DNA from: Nesterenkonia natronophila
Lineage (GTDB): Bacteria > Actinomycetota > Actinomycetes > Actinomycetales > Micrococcaceae
Reading direction: 5' to 3'
Length of the DNA: 64,000 nucleotides
NCBI RefSeq assembly: GCF_003595215.1
Contig: NZ_QYZP01000001.1
Span: 186,001-250,000, forward strand
Below are positions 16,757 through 25,634 of this stretch, piece by piece (positions within the stretch are counted from its first letter, which is position 1; each line of letters opens with the position of its first letter). Under the pieces are notes generated by a model, which saw only the letters and a program-made list of their open reading frames with translations, did not search any database and had not been told where the DNA came from. The position numbers and the translations under genes are program-made.

Positions 16757-17706
16757 AATTTGATCTCCACGGTCTTTCTCAGCCAGAGCCCGCCGACAAT
16801 GAGCATCAGCACGCCCGCAATCATCAGTCCGTATCCGAGGAGACTCTCAGTGAACGGCGCCAGATACGAGGGGTTGGTGACCAGTAGGAAAGCCGCTAAC
16901 CCGAACGGGAGCGCCATGAGGATCAGTGCCGAAAGTCGGCCCTCTGCGCTCAGGGTGGCTACTTGGCGGCGGATGTCATTGCGTTGTCGGATGGTGTCTG
17001 CCACGCCGTCGAGCACCTCAGCAAGGTTGCCGCCGACTTCCCGGTTGATTGCGATGGCTTGGGTGATCCAAGAGAAGTCGTCACTGTTCATCCGTTCGGC
17101 CGTGACGTCGAGAGCCACGCCGATGTCACGGCCTACGCGGGTCTCATTGATGATGCGCACGAACTCATCCGAGGTGGGGCTCTCTGCCTCTTTGGCCACG
17201 GAGGAGAGTGCCTGAGGCAGACTGTGTCCGGCCCTCAGATTAGAAGCCATCAGCTGGAGGACGTCATCGAGCTGTTCTGCGAACTGCTTCTGACGTTTGG
17301 TGATGCGCAGGCCGAGAAAGATCCGTGCACCCAGCGGGATCACTGCCGCCAGCAGGACTGCCAGAAGCGCACCGTGGAGCAGCAGGCCCACGGCTACGCC
17401 GACAAGAGATCCGACGATGATCAGAAAGACAAAATCCTGGGGGCGGGTCTTCATTCCCGCTAGGTCCAAGGTGGATGCTCCTACTGGAGTGCCGCGACGT
17501 CCCATGGCTCGTTCGACCGTCCGGGTGGCCGTGGCCGCGCCTCTCTGCAGGGCGCTTTGGGTCGGGATGTGCCCGGGGCGCCGACGTTCAATCGGGATCT
17601 GCACCGGTCCAGGGGAGAGCACCAGATAGCACAGGAGCCCGGCAGCCAGTGCTGCGGCGATAACGGCCCCGGCAATCGTCGGGTTCTCGGTCAGAATGTC
17701 CGTCAT
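16753..17706 (-). CDS. tadB: Tad pilus inner-membrane platform protein TadB
   Basis: The 317-residue protein has the same GspF domain as TadC. The first helix is in AGAVIAAALAAGLLCYLVL. Further helices lie around residues 95-140, the cytoplasmic bundle contains ASNLRAGHSLPQALSSVA, and two helices close the protein. The pair TadB/TadC is typical of Tad systems, where the platform is split into two short proteins. It lies directly between tadA and tadC with four-base overlaps on both sides. Confidence 0.92.
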   Translation of the reverse strand: MTDILTENPTIAGAVIAAALAAGLLCYLVLSPGPVQIPIERRRPGHIPTQSALQRGAATATRTVERAMGRRGTPVGASTLDLAGMKTRPQDFVFLIIVGSLVGVAVGLLLHGALLAVLLAAVIPLGARIFLGLRITKRQKQFAEQLDDVLQLMASNLRAGHSLPQALSSVAKEAESPTSDEFVRIINETRVGRDIGVALDVTAERMNSDDFSWITQAIAINREVGGNLAEVLDGVADTIRQRNDIRRQVATLSAEGRLSALILMALPFGLAAFLLVTNPSYLAPFTESLLGYGLMIAGVLMLIVGGLWLRKTVEIKF

Positions 17707-19190
17707 CGCCCTGACCCAGTGGGTGGTTGGGCGAAAACCTGTGGGGATACGGTGATGCCCAGTTCGGCGAAACGGTCGGTGAAGCGGGGCCGGATGCCGG
17801 TGGAGACCGGTTTGCCAAGGAATCGGCCGGATTCGTCGACACCTGCGGAGTAGTCGAAGAGGAAGACGTCTTGAAGGGTCACCGTTTGGCCCTCCATGCC
17901 GTGAACCTCGGTGACTGCGGTCACCCGTCGGGTGCCGTCACGCAGGCGCGTGAGCTGCACAATCACATCTACCGCAGAGGCGATCTGCTCCCGAATGGCG
18001 CGCAGCGGCAGGTCCATACCTGCCATGAGCACCAACGTCTCCAACCGTGCGATGGCGTCACGTGGAGAGTTCGCGTGCACCGTGGAGAGCGAGCCGTCGT
18101 GGCCGGTGTTCATGGCTTGCAGCATGTCCAGGCTCTCTCCGCCGCGGACCTCGCCCACCACAATGCGGTCAGGGCGCATACGCAGGGAGTTGCGCACCAG
18201 GTCCCGGATGCTGACCTCGCCTTTACCCTCCACATTGGGCGGTCTCGACTCGAGCCGGACTACGTGCTCCTGCTGCAGCTGCAGTTCCACAGCATCCTCA
18301 ATGGTGACGATCCGTTCACCTTCGGGAATGAAGGAGGAGAGCACATTGAGCAGGGTGGTCTTCCCTGAGCCGGTTCCTCCGGAGACGATGACGTTGAGCT
18401 TGGCCGCGACGCAGGCATCGAGTAGTTCCGCCATCTCGGGGCTGAGGGTGCCGAACTGGATGAGATCCTGGACCTTGAAGGGGTCCTTGCTGAACTTTCT
18501 GATCGTCAGCGAGGAGCCGTTGAACGCCAGCGGCGGGATCACCGCATTGACTCGGGAGCCGTCCATGAGCCGCGCATCCACCATCGGTGCCGACTCATCA
18601 ATACGACGCCCGATCCGGGAGACGATCCGCTCAATCACCAGACGAAGGTGCTCTTCCGAAGCGAAGCGGCTGGAGGCCCGCTGCAGCTGCCCCAACTTCT
18701 CGATGTAGATCATCTCCGGACCGTTGACCATGACCTCCGTGATGTCTGGGTCATCGAGAAGACGCTGGAGCGGACCGTAGCCGAGAACGTCGTCCTGAAC
18801 CTCAGTAGTCAGTCGTCGGCGCTCGTCGGTGCTGAGCGGGACGGAGGACTTTTCGATCACCGCGTTGAGCTCGGCACGGACCAGCGAGTGCAGCTGCTGC
18901 TCACCCAGGGAGGGGTCGTTCAGGCGGGCGCCGATCCGTTTGAACAGGGTGGCTGCCGCCTGGTCCTTGAGTTGCCGCAGCGCGTCATCGGGTTCGGTCT
19001 GAGCCGCGGGACTCGGTTGTTTCTTGGCGTGGGCAGCAGACTTGCGCACGGCGGCGCGGGTAGTGGGCGCGGAGGCCGTGTTGTCCGGCGTGCCGGGCTC
19101 TTGCGATGAGGCGTCTGAACTCGCCTGGCTGGAGCCACCGCGGGGCTGCTGACGGCGTTGAGCGGCCTGGAGCCTTTCCGATAAGCTCAT
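17703..19190 (-). CDS. tadA: Tad pilus assembly ATPase TadA/CpaF
   Basis: The 495-residue secretion ATPase has a low-complexity N-terminus of about 110 residues rich in Gln, Ser, Ala and Pro, then the CpaF N-domain and a RecA-like domain. The Walker A loop is GGTGSGKTT at about residue 270. An Asp-box (RIVTIEDAVEL), a Walker B region (RPDRIVVGEVRGGE) and a His-box (TVHANSPRDA) follow. It should power both extension and retraction of Flp pili. The unusually Gln/Pro/Ala-rich N-terminal tail is probably disordered. Confidence 0.95.
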   Translation of the reverse strand: MSLSERLQAAQRRQQPRGGSSQASSDASSQEPGTPDNTASAPTTRAAVRKSAAHAKKQPSPAAQTEPDDALRQLKDQAAATLFKRIGARLNDPSLGEQQLHSLVRAELNAVIEKSSVPLSTDERRRLTTEVQDDVLGYGPLQRLLDDPDITEVMVNGPEMIYIEKLGQLQRASSRFASEEHLRLVIERIVSRIGRRIDESAPMVDARLMDGSRVNAVIPPLAFNGSSLTIRKFSKDPFKVQDLIQFGTLSPEMAELLDACVAAKLNVIVSGGTGSGKTTLLNVLSSFIPEGERIVTIEDAVELQLQQEHVVRLESRPPNVEGKGEVSIRDLVRNSLRMRPDRIVVGEVRGGESLDMLQAMNTGHDGSLSTVHANSPRDAIARLETLVLMAGMDLPLRAIREQIASAVDVIVQLTRLRDGTRRVTAVTEVHGMEGQTVTLQDVFLFDYSAGVDESGRFLGKPVSTGIRPRFTDRFAELGITVSPQVFAQPPTGSGR

Positions 19191-20377
19191 GTCTTTGCCC
19201 TCTTCCGCTCGCGAACCCTTCCTCGCTTATCCAGATCTACCCCGTCGGGAAGAAGTCTGCTGGCAAGCGGGGCCAGTGCCTTCACCAGCGGATCCCGCGC
19301 CCGGCTCTGCATGAGGGGGACCCCGGTGTTGACTGAGGCAGGAGCCCCTTTGGAGACAGGGATCGACGTCTCGACCGGCACGCCTAGAGTCTCGTCGACG
19401 TCCTTCTGGGAGACTCCGTGGGTGGTGTCGGCGAAGTTGACCACCAGGTGATTGTGGTCGGTAAACATCTGCAGGACGGACAGGGTGTCCACAACCTTGC
19501 GCAGTCCGCTCACCCCGGGAACGCTCAGCGTGGTCAGCAGAATGGGGTCCGTGGTCTGGTCGAGTGCTCCTAGGGTGTGGTCCGTGATGCCTGGCGAGGT
19601 GTCCACCACCACATAGGCAAACTCTCGGCTCAACAGCTGAAGAAGCTGACTGACCTGGCCGCTGGTGATGCTGTCGGCGGCAGCCGGGTGGTCAGGGGCC
19701 GGCACCACGTACAGGCCAGTGTCGTGCAGAGTCAGGCGCGTTTTCATCGCAATGGTGTCCCCGGTGGCCACGCTCTGCAGCACATCCGGCAGAAAATGTT
19801 GCGGGGTGAGATTCAGGGCGGTCGCCACATCGCCGAACTGGAGATCAAGGTCAACGATCACTGTTGAGTGGGGCATGGCGCTGGCCAGCGCTACCGCAAG
19901 GTTGGTGGCCACCGTGGTCTTTCCTGCCCCTCCCTTGGGTGAGACGACGGTGATGACCCGCCCGGTGGGTTCATTCTCCTGAGGTGCGGCATGGTGCGCC
20001 GCGAGCTTCTTCGCCAGGTGAGCGGCATCATGAAGAGCCTCAGTCACCTGTTGGGTGTCCGCAATAGCGGGAACGAGGTCCTTCACACCGGCGCGCATAG
20101 CCCGGAGACCCAGCGTCTCAGCTTGATCGGTGATCAGCAGGACTACGGTGTCCGGATGCTCTGTGGCGAGGCGACCTGCAAGTCCCAGGCACAGTTCGAG
20201 GTCTGTGCGGGAGTCGAGGACTATCACGCCCGGTGCCGGGGCCCCGTTGAGCCGTCCCAGCAGGTCAGCGGGATTCTCGGAGTACGGCGCGGGAAAAGCG
20301 ACGTATGCTTCCTGGGCGGCTGTGGCGTAGGTGCTCTCCACATCCGGCCCGGCTCCGGCCACTGCAATGCGGATCAT
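19187..20377 (-). CDS. tadZ: Tad pilus localisation protein TadZ/CpaE, MinD-like ATPase
   Basis: The 396-residue protein has an N-terminal response-regulator-like domain, with VIVLDSRTDLELCLGLAGRLA and LLITDQAE strands. A ParA/MinD-type ATPase domain follows, whose deviant Walker A is SPKGGAGKTT, followed by DLDLQFGDVATALNL. This matches CpaE/TadZ, which places the Tad machine at a cell site. It overlaps tadA by four bases. The phospho-acceptor region of the receiver-like domain is degenerate, as usual in this family. Confidence 0.92.
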   Translation of the reverse strand: MIRIAVAGAGPDVESTYATAAQEAYVAFPAPYSENPADLLGRLNGAPAPGVIVLDSRTDLELCLGLAGRLATEHPDTVVLLITDQAETLGLRAMRAGVKDLVPAIADTQQVTEALHDAAHLAKKLAAHHAAPQENEPTGRVITVVSPKGGAGKTTVATNLAVALASAMPHSTVIVDLDLQFGDVATALNLTPQHFLPDVLQSVATGDTIAMKTRLTLHDTGLYVVPAPDHPAAADSITSGQVSQLLQLLSREFAYVVVDTSPGITDHTLGALDQTTDPILLTTLSVPGVSGLRKVVDTLSVLQMFTDHNHLVVNFADTTHGVSQKDVDETLGVPVETSIPVSKGAPASVNTGVPLMQSRARDPLVKALAPLASRLLPDGVDLDKRGRVRERKRAKT

Positions 20378-21087
20378 TCGAGCACATCCTCTGGGCTGAC
20401 TGGGTCGGTTTCATCCTCAGGGCCCTCTTCGGGCTCTAGGGAGAGCCAAATTCCATGGAACTCTGCGGCATGGGCGACGAGCTTGGCGTCCTCGACCTCT
20501 GCAGCAAGGGTCACCATGAGCGTGTCCTCGGCGGGCTCGGTGCTCTCTGCGCCATCCTCGTCCTCGATGACGGTGACTCCGCCCTGCACCCGGGTCACCA
20601 GGACCTTCTGCAGCGTCAGCTGCGTTTCGCCTTCTTCAGGGCTGACGAAGAAACCCACTGTATCCCCGGCGGCGAGGTGCCCTCCGATGACTCGGGTGGT
20701 AGGAAGTTGGACTGTGATCTGGTGGTAACCCTCTGGTGCTTGAACCTCATCATCGGGCTCGAGGTCCTCCGGCCGGGCGAAACGGCCGGGCACCAGCTGC
20801 TCGCCTGGATAGAGCGGGGCGGTGGTCACCTGTCCTGCCACGTCCTCGAGCGAGGTGAGGCTGTTCGAAACCACTGTGGCAGCAGGCACATTGTCTTCGG
20901 TGACGTATTCCTGCAACTCCGATGCCGGCGTACCTTCCGCCACGGAGTCGGTGACGATAAGCACGCTCTCCGGTGACATGTCAGCCATTGCGCGTTCATC
21001 CGCCTGAGTCACATAGTTGATGACGAGCACAGCCGCTACTGCGGCGAGGATCACCGCGACGATTGCGGCGAGGATACGGCGGGACAT
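20374..21087 (-). CDS. cpaB: Tad pilus assembly protein CpaB/RcpC, SAF domain
   Basis: The 237-residue protein starts with one membrane helix (RRILAAIVAVILAAVAAVLVI) and continues outside the membrane with a SAF domain (VAEGTPASELQEYV, then YPGEQLVPGRFA) and an RcpC/CpaB domain (HQITVQLPTTRVIGGHLAAGDTVGF). The C-terminal 35 residues are strongly acidic. In Gram-positive Tad systems, without an outer membrane secretin, CpaB probably contacts the peptidoglycan or guides the pilus. It overlaps tadZ by four bases. Confidence 0.88.
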   Translation of the reverse strand: MSRRILAAIVAVILAAVAAVLVINYVTQADERAMADMSPESVLIVTDSVAEGTPASELQEYVTEDNVPAATVVSNSLTSLEDVAGQVTTAPLYPGEQLVPGRFARPEDLEPDDEVQAPEGYHQITVQLPTTRVIGGHLAAGDTVGFFVSPEEGETQLTLQKVLVTRVQGGVTVIEDEDGAESTEPAEDTLMVTLAAEVEDAKLVAHAAEFHGIWLSLEPEEGPEDETDPVSPEDVLE

Positions 21088-21096
21088 ATAGGTGCC

Positions 21097-22077
21097 TTAT
21101 TCTGTGAGGGCTACCACAGAGGCGCCCATGCGGGGACTTGTGGGGCTGTAGTCAAAGTCTTCGGACAGGTCCACGAAGCGGTCGAAGCTGCCGCGCACGC
21201 AGCGATCACTGCCGCTGCACGGCGCGTTGTAGCTGAATGATCCACCGAGGTGGTAGCTGGACAGAGTGAATGCCGCATATCCAAAGATCTGGTACCTGGC
21301 GTTGTTGCCCGTGCCTTGGGCCAGGTCGAATATGGGCAGGAGGACGGTCTTGCCCACCCATTTGCGAAAGTCAGCGTTGGTGCACGGCGAGGGAGCGCTG
21401 TTACCAGGATCAGTCTCGACCCATCCGTCGATCACCGATTCAGTCTTACCGCAGTTCTGGGGATTGGGTTCTAAGTACCCGAACCCGCCAGGCAATTTGT
21501 TGTTGGAGCGGCCGGTGCACTCAGTCTTGGAAGACTTTGTGGAGTAGATGGTGCGCTGGGGTGTGGTCGATGGGATATCGACGCCGATGACGGCACCAGA
21601 TCCATCGCGCAGGACTTCGATGCCTGTCTGGGCTTCGAGCTCACACCATGAGTAAGCCAGGGGAAGCACTGCGGTTCCGCCGGTGGGGTATCCCCATCGT
21701 GCGCTGGCTTGGGCTTCTAACCGGGTCTGGTCAATGCCCGCGATGGGTCCGAACCAATGCTCCCGGACAGCGCTCGTCTGTGCGCTGACTGATCCGGTGG
21801 TCTCATCGAGCTCAATAATGGCACCGGTTGCCCCGTCGCCGTTGAAGTTAGCGTCCGCCATGGTTTGGGCTGTGGATTCAGTGGTGGTGCAGTCGTCTCG
21901 GGCGCAGTCCTGGGCTGCCGCGAGTGCTGCGGCGTCGGCTCCGGTCCGCAGCTGCTGGCGGTCTGCGTGCATAGCGGCCACATCGATAGCTAGGGCCGCG
22001 AGGATCAGGATTGGAACAATCATCAGCGAGACGATCACGGCGACCGCACCGCGGTCATTGTTTTTCAACCGTTGCAT
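21097..22077 (-). CDS. tadG: TadG-like pilus-associated protein
   Basis: The 326-residue protein has an N-terminal RGAVAVIVSLMIVPILILAALAIDV segment, the TadE/G-like helix, then an ADRQQLRTGADAAALAAAQ stretch typical of TadG (DUF2134-like) proteins. The rest is an extracytoplasmic domain with several cysteines (for example C-A-R-D-D-C early on) that could form disulfides. Unlike TadE it lacks a glutamate at position +5 after the glycine, so processing by the prepilin peptidase is doubtful. Its start overlaps the end of tadE by 13 bases. Confidence 0.85.
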   Translation of the reverse strand: MQRLKNNDRGAVAVIVSLMIVPILILAALAIDVAAMHADRQQLRTGADAAALAAAQDCARDDCTTTESTAQTMADANFNGDGATGAIIELDETTGSVSAQTSAVREHWFGPIAGIDQTRLEAQASARWGYPTGGTAVLPLAYSWCELEAQTGIEVLRDGSGAVIGVDIPSTTPQRTIYSTKSSKTECTGRSNNKLPGGFGYLEPNPQNCGKTESVIDGWVETDPGNSAPSPCTNADFRKWVGKTVLLPIFDLAQGTGNNARYQIFGYAAFTLSSYHLGGSFSYNAPCSGSDRCVRGSFDRFVDLSEDFDYSPTSPRMGASVVALTE

Positions 22078-22451
22078 CGCATGGTCCCTTTGCCCGTCAG
22101 GTTGACGGGCGTGCCTAAGCCGAGGAGGTTGAGCGGGTAGGTGATCGTCACGGTGGCGGTACCCGGCCCGGATGTCCCGGCAGCCGCGCAGCTGGCGGGA
22201 GTGACAGTGATTTGTGAGGCGGCGACGTTTGCCGAGGGAGAGGCGGACTCAATAGCCGTTTGGCGTGCGTCTGCAGGGGCGTCGCTCAGCGCCATGACTC
22301 GCACACCATCGCGGGCGGCATTGGAAAGAACGGACTGGACGTGAAAAGCGTGGCCAAAAGCGATAATCCCGAGCAGCAGGAGGACCACGATGGGAGCGAC
22401 GAGAGCGAATTCTACAGCTGAGGCACCGCGATCACGCCGGTGTGTTTTCAC
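22065..22451 (-). CDS. tadE: TadE-like pseudopilin
   Basis: The 128-residue protein has a short basic leader and the site RG-ASAVEFALVAP, with cleavage predicted after Gly9 and glutamate at +5. A long hydrophobic helix and a small extracytoplasmic domain with two cysteines follow. This is the TadE pseudopilin layout. It is separated from the Flp pilin gene by a 105-base gap that holds a perfect hairpin, and it overlaps tadG. Confidence 0.9.
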   Translation of the reverse strand: MKTHRRDRGASAVEFALVAPIVVLLLLGIIAFGHAFHVQSVLSNAARDGVRVMALSDAPADARQTAIESASPSANVAASQITVTPASCAAAGTSGPGTATVTITYPLNLLGLGTPVNLTGKGTMRCNG

Positions 22452-22494
22452 GGACCGGTCCTCTCCTTTGGGTGTTTCAGTGTGTTGGTTATGT

Positions 22495-22538
22495 GAAAGT
22501 TGCCGGTGGAGCCCGAAGGCAGTCCACCGGCAACTTTC
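22495..22538 (-). terminator. Perfect 16-bp hairpin between pilin and tadE genes
   Basis: GAAAGTTGCCGGTGGA (22495-22510) and its exact complement (22523-22538) enclose a 12-base loop. Read on the minus strand the hairpin lies just after the flp stop. The sequence after it (ACATAACC) is not a T-run, so it is probably a partial terminator or an RNA-stabilising structure. Either would leave abundant pilin message relative to the downstream machinery genes. Confidence 0.75.
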
Positions 22539-22556
22539 TTCCTGAGGTGTTACAAA

Positions 22557-22769
22557 CTATTCGTTCCAGCCGCTCACGGTGTCGGAAAGGCTGCTGAAGT
22601 AGTCATTCAGAGCACCACCGAATAGACCTACCCCGACGATGAGGACGACGGCAATGAGGCCGACGAGGAGGCCGTATTCGACGGCGGTGGCTCCGCGGTC
22701 CTTACGACCTTCGACACGGTCCGCGACCATGGACTGGAGGGTGGCTACAAGCGCGTATGCACGGGTCAT
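22557..22769 (-). CDS. flp: Flp-type (type IVb) major pilin
   Basis: The 70-residue prepilin has a 26-residue leader, the cleavage site RG-ATAVEYGLL with glutamate at +5 (Glu31) and tyrosine next to it, and a hydrophobic helix of about 20 residues. A short C-terminal tail ends with SDTVSGWNE. This is a classic Flp pilin. It is the first gene of the Tad operon, preceded by GAAGGAA about seven bases from the ATG. No second pilin copy is present in the window. Confidence 0.95.
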   Translation of the reverse strand: MTRAYALVATLQSMVADRVEGRKDRGATAVEYGLLVGLIAVVLIVGVGLFGGALNDYFSSLSDTVSGWNE

Positions 22770-23081
22770 GGGGGTTCCTTCACGTGAGAGTACGGGGCCG
22801 AATGGCCGTCTGAGGCCCCTTCGTCCAGGTGGGAATCAGGTGCCATAAAGGATTCTGTCATGTTATTGCTGATACTGCAAAGATCAGTTTGCGCAATGTT
22901 ACGCTCTGAGAGTTTTGCCCGAAAAGCATTCGCTGCAATTGCATCTCGCAGCACACACCAGTCAGACCGACGATGAGGTCGCGACGCCGCTTTTGAAGGA
23001 CTTAGTGGGTCACTCGGATGCCACGATTAATGCCTGACAAGCAACAATGCCTGTTTGGCATACCTGCGGTACCATTGAGGC
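22770..23081. promoter_or_regulatory. Divergent intergenic region between flp and tetR-type gene
   Basis: This 312-base gap is locally AT-rich around 22850-22945. On the minus strand TTGCAG, 17 bases, then CAGAAT (near 22850-22880) is a possible promoter for flp. On the plus side, ATGCC recurs three times between 23018 and 23053, including two copies of AATGCCTG (23029-23036 and 23046-23053). The second begins the palindrome ATGCC-TGTTT-GGCAT at 23047-23061, a likely operator for the TetR-type gene starting at 23082. A 62-codon frame on the minus strand across this gap shows no family features and is not called. Confidence 0.5.
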
Positions 23082-23756
23082 ATGGATGATGAGCATCTCG
23101 GTCTGCGGGAGCTGAAGAAACGGCAGACGCGAGATTCCATTTCGGCTGCGGCGTTGAAGCTGACGGAGGAGAAAGGCCTCAGCGAAGTCACAATTGAGGA
23201 GATTGCCCGCGAGGCTTTCGTCTCTCCGCGCACCATCTCCAACTATTTCGCCTCCAAGGAAGAGGCGGTCCTCGCTGCAGGACCGGTCGCCACTGAGCAG
23301 GTGCTGCAGGACTTCAGCACCAGTAACTCTGACGATCCTCCGTTGGAGGTACTTGGACGCCTCATGAGCAACTATGCGCGGGATTACCCGGAGTGTTTAC
23401 GAAAAGCTGCACGAATGGTGGAGCTGGAGGAGGCAAACCCGTCCCTTCGACCGTTTCGGCTAGCGCGGGAGGTCGAACTGGTCATCGATCTCGGACGGCG
23501 AGTCGCACAGCGCACCGGCACTGACTTTGCCGCTGACGTCTACCCCTCATTGGTCGCCTCAGCGGCCTCCGCCGCCCTGTTGACGTCATTGAGCCTTTGG
23601 GCCCAGGCAGGATTTCCCGAGGGTCGCCTGCAGCCCCTCATCGAAGAGTCATTCAGCTTGGCTAGCGCTGGATATCGGCGCCGCGCAGCTTCCCCAATCA
23701 GTGTGCAGCTCGAAAGCAGCGCCACCCCGCAGTCCCCAGATGCTCAACCAGTCTGA
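23082..23756 (+). CDS. TetR-family transcriptional regulator
   Basis: The 224-residue protein begins with a TetR helix-turn-helix domain: RDSISAAALKLTEEKGLSEVTIEEIAREAFVSPRTISNYFASKEEAV. The C-terminal ligand domain is alpha-helical and has a disordered-looking Ser/Pro/Gln-rich end. The ISNYF variant of the recognition helix is common among actinobacterial regulators of multidrug pumps. A palindrome upstream suggests autoregulation. It is convergent with the ETF genes and divergent from flp, so the regulated target is not obvious. Confidence 0.88.
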   Translation: MDDEHLGLRELKKRQTRDSISAAALKLTEEKGLSEVTIEEIAREAFVSPRTISNYFASKEEAVLAAGPVATEQVLQDFSTSNSDDPPLEVLGRLMSNYARDYPECLRKAARMVELEEANPSLRPFRLAREVELVIDLGRRVAQRTGTDFAADVYPSLVASAASAALLTSLSLWAQAGFPEGRLQPLIEESFSLASAGYRRRAASPISVQLESSATPQSPDAQPV

Positions 23757-23767
23757 GCCGACTCAGA

Positions 23768-24703
23768 TCACTTTGCGCGGCGGCGCAACTCGGCGATCAT
23801 CTGTGGCAGCACGTCATTGAGATCTCCCACCACTCCAAAATCAGCAATCTCGAACACCGGGGCGTCCTCGTCCCTATTGATCGCCACAATGGTGCCTGAC
23901 GTCTGCATCCCGGCTTTCTGGTGGACCGCACCGGAGATGCCAACGGATATGTAGAGCTGCGGAGCAACGGTCACCCCGGTCTGACCTACCTGAGCGGAGT
24001 GGTCGATCCACCCGGCGTCAGTGGCCACACGGGAGGCCCCGAGGGCCGCACCGAGCTCGTCAGCCAGCTGCTCCACCAGGCTCAGGTCACCATCCACTCC
24101 CCGTCCGAACGCCACCACAGTGGACGCCTCGGTCAGGTCTGGTCTGCCGGAATCGGGCAGTTCCGCCTCCTCCAAGATTTCTACAGCGGACGACGCCGCC
24201 ACCTCCAATTCCACTACCTCGGGCGCCTCAGCGGGAATCACTTGCTGGGAGGCGGTATTGGGGCGAAGTGTGGCCAGGAGCGGTCCCTCCTCGCTGATCC
24301 GTGCGGTAGTCCTCCACGAACCCGCCAGCACAGATTTAGTTGCCGACCCCGACCCCGTGACCCCGTTGGCGCCGGTGATCAGGCCCGCATTGAGGCTCAC
24401 CGCTGCTCGTGACAATGCGTCCACGGTGTCTGGCGTATCAGGCCCCAGGATCAGATCGGGGCTCAACTCTGCCGCGGCCGCCGACACAAGATCGGCTAGG
24501 GCCGGATCTGGGGCGTACATGGGACCCGCGCCGGTGAGCACACCGGTGACGCCCTGTACCGCTAGGGGAGCGGGCCCCTCAGGCGGCAGGCTCCCAGTGA
24601 CCACCACCGCATCACCCAAAGCGTCGGCGTGTGTGAGCAGCTCAGCTTGGGCGGGAGTCAGCTGATTCTCTACCCGGTCGAAGAACACCAGAACCTGCGT
24701 CAC
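23768..24703 (-). CDS. etfA: Electron transfer flavoprotein alpha subunit
   Basis: The 311-residue protein shows the conserved C-terminal FAD-binding domain of ETF-alpha: RVATDAGWIDHSAQVGQTG, LYISVGISGAVHQKAGM, TIVAINRDEDAPVFEIADFGVVGDL. With the beta subunit it carries electrons from acyl-CoA dehydrogenases to the ETF:quinone oxidoreductase. It overlaps etfB by four bases. It could serve the acyl-CoA dehydrogenase at 54051 as well as others in the genome. Confidence 0.95.
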   Translation of the reverse strand: MTQVLVFFDRVENQLTPAQAELLTHADALGDAVVVTGSLPPEGPAPLAVQGVTGVLTGAGPMYAPDPALADLVSAAAAELSPDLILGPDTPDTVDALSRAAVSLNAGLITGANGVTGSGSATKSVLAGSWRTTARISEEGPLLATLRPNTASQQVIPAEAPEVVELEVAASSAVEILEEAELPDSGRPDLTEASTVVAFGRGVDGDLSLVEQLADELGAALGASRVATDAGWIDHSAQVGQTGVTVAPQLYISVGISGAVHQKAGMQTSGTIVAINRDEDAPVFEIADFGVVGDLNDVLPQMIAELRRRAK

Positions 24704-25497
24704 AGCAGTCCCTCCTTCTCCAGGAACTCGACGGTTTTCTGCCCCGCATTGCCGTCGTCGTGAATGATCTCTCCGGCCTGACGCTCCGGCCGAGGCTCGG
24801 CGGCGATGAGGGAGACCTTCGACTCCACCGCATAACGGGTCAGGCCAAGCTCCGTGAGGCTGAATGTGGTCGTGGGCTTCTTCTTCGCCTTCATGATCGC
24901 CCGGAAGTTCGGGTAGCGCGGCTCATTGGCCTGATCGGTCACCGCGACCACTGCTGGCAGTGCGGCAGAGACCTTCTGCAGGCGGTTGCCGGAGAGCCTT
25001 TCCACCACCACTTGACGGTCGGTGAGCACGACGCTTCGAGCCTGGGTCAGCGCCGGCACGCTCAGTCGCCCGGCCAACTGAGCGGGGACTGCGGCGGTCT
25101 CCCCGTCCTCGGAGGCCATCCCTGTGAGCACCAAGTAGTCACTGTCCTCGGCTGTGGTGCGCACATACTTGATCGCGGCTGCCAGGGCCCCTGAGGTGGT
25201 CCAGATGTCCGCGGCCTGCAGTGCCTCATCGGTGAGATGAAAGCCGTCGTCAGCGCCAATTTGCAGAGCTTTTTTCACCGCCGCGGAGGCACCGGGAGGC
25301 CCCATTGTCAGGGCAGAGACTCGCACGTCGGCGTCGTGCTGCTCCTTGATCTGCAGTGCAGTCTCCAACGGATGCTCATCCAGCTCGCCGAGGATGCCCT
25401 GACTGCGGTCCAGCCGGCGGTCCTCGCCGATCCGCCGCTCCAGCTGAGCATCAGGCACCCACTTGACCAGGGTGATGATATGCAGTGAGCCCGGCAT
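24700..25497 (-). CDS. etfB: Electron transfer flavoprotein beta subunit
   Basis: The product is about 265 residues and begins SLHIITLVKWVPDAQ, the usual start of ETF-beta, which binds AMP and contacts the dehydrogenase. The recognition-loop region is seen in VVERLSGNRLQKVSAALPAVVAVTDQANEPRYPNFRAIMKAKKK. Several in-frame ATGs exist (25530, 25506, 25497). The one at 25497 gives the family-typical N-terminus with GGAAGGG just upstream, so it is preferred. The genes are divergent from the GntP permease. Confidence 0.93.
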   Translation of the reverse strand: MPGSLHIITLVKWVPDAQLERRIGEDRRLDRSQGILGELDEHPLETALQIKEQHDADVRVSALTMGPPGASAAVKKALQIGADDGFHLTDEALQAADIWTTSGALAAAIKYVRTTAEDSDYLVLTGMASEDGETAAVPAQLAGRLSVPALTQARSVVLTDRQVVVERLSGNRLQKVSAALPAVVAVTDQANEPRYPNFRAIMKAKKKPTTTFSLTELGLTRYAVESKVSLIAAEPRPERQAGEIIHDDGNAGQKTVEFLEKEGLL

Positions 25498-25634
25498 AAT
25501 CCCTTCCATACGACAGCGGATGGTGTACAAGCTGTTCTATGGTCGCATGATTCCGGGCAGCCCAGGTCTCACTCGGATAGGGTCAGTTATCAACATCACC
25601 TCCGTTGTTCGCTGCCAGAAGAGAGGCGCCCGCC

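Noticed and set aside
22766..22954. 62-codon frame on the minus strand just upstream of flp
   Set aside because: Overlaps the flp start and ribosome binding site, lies in the probable promoter region and resembles no protein.
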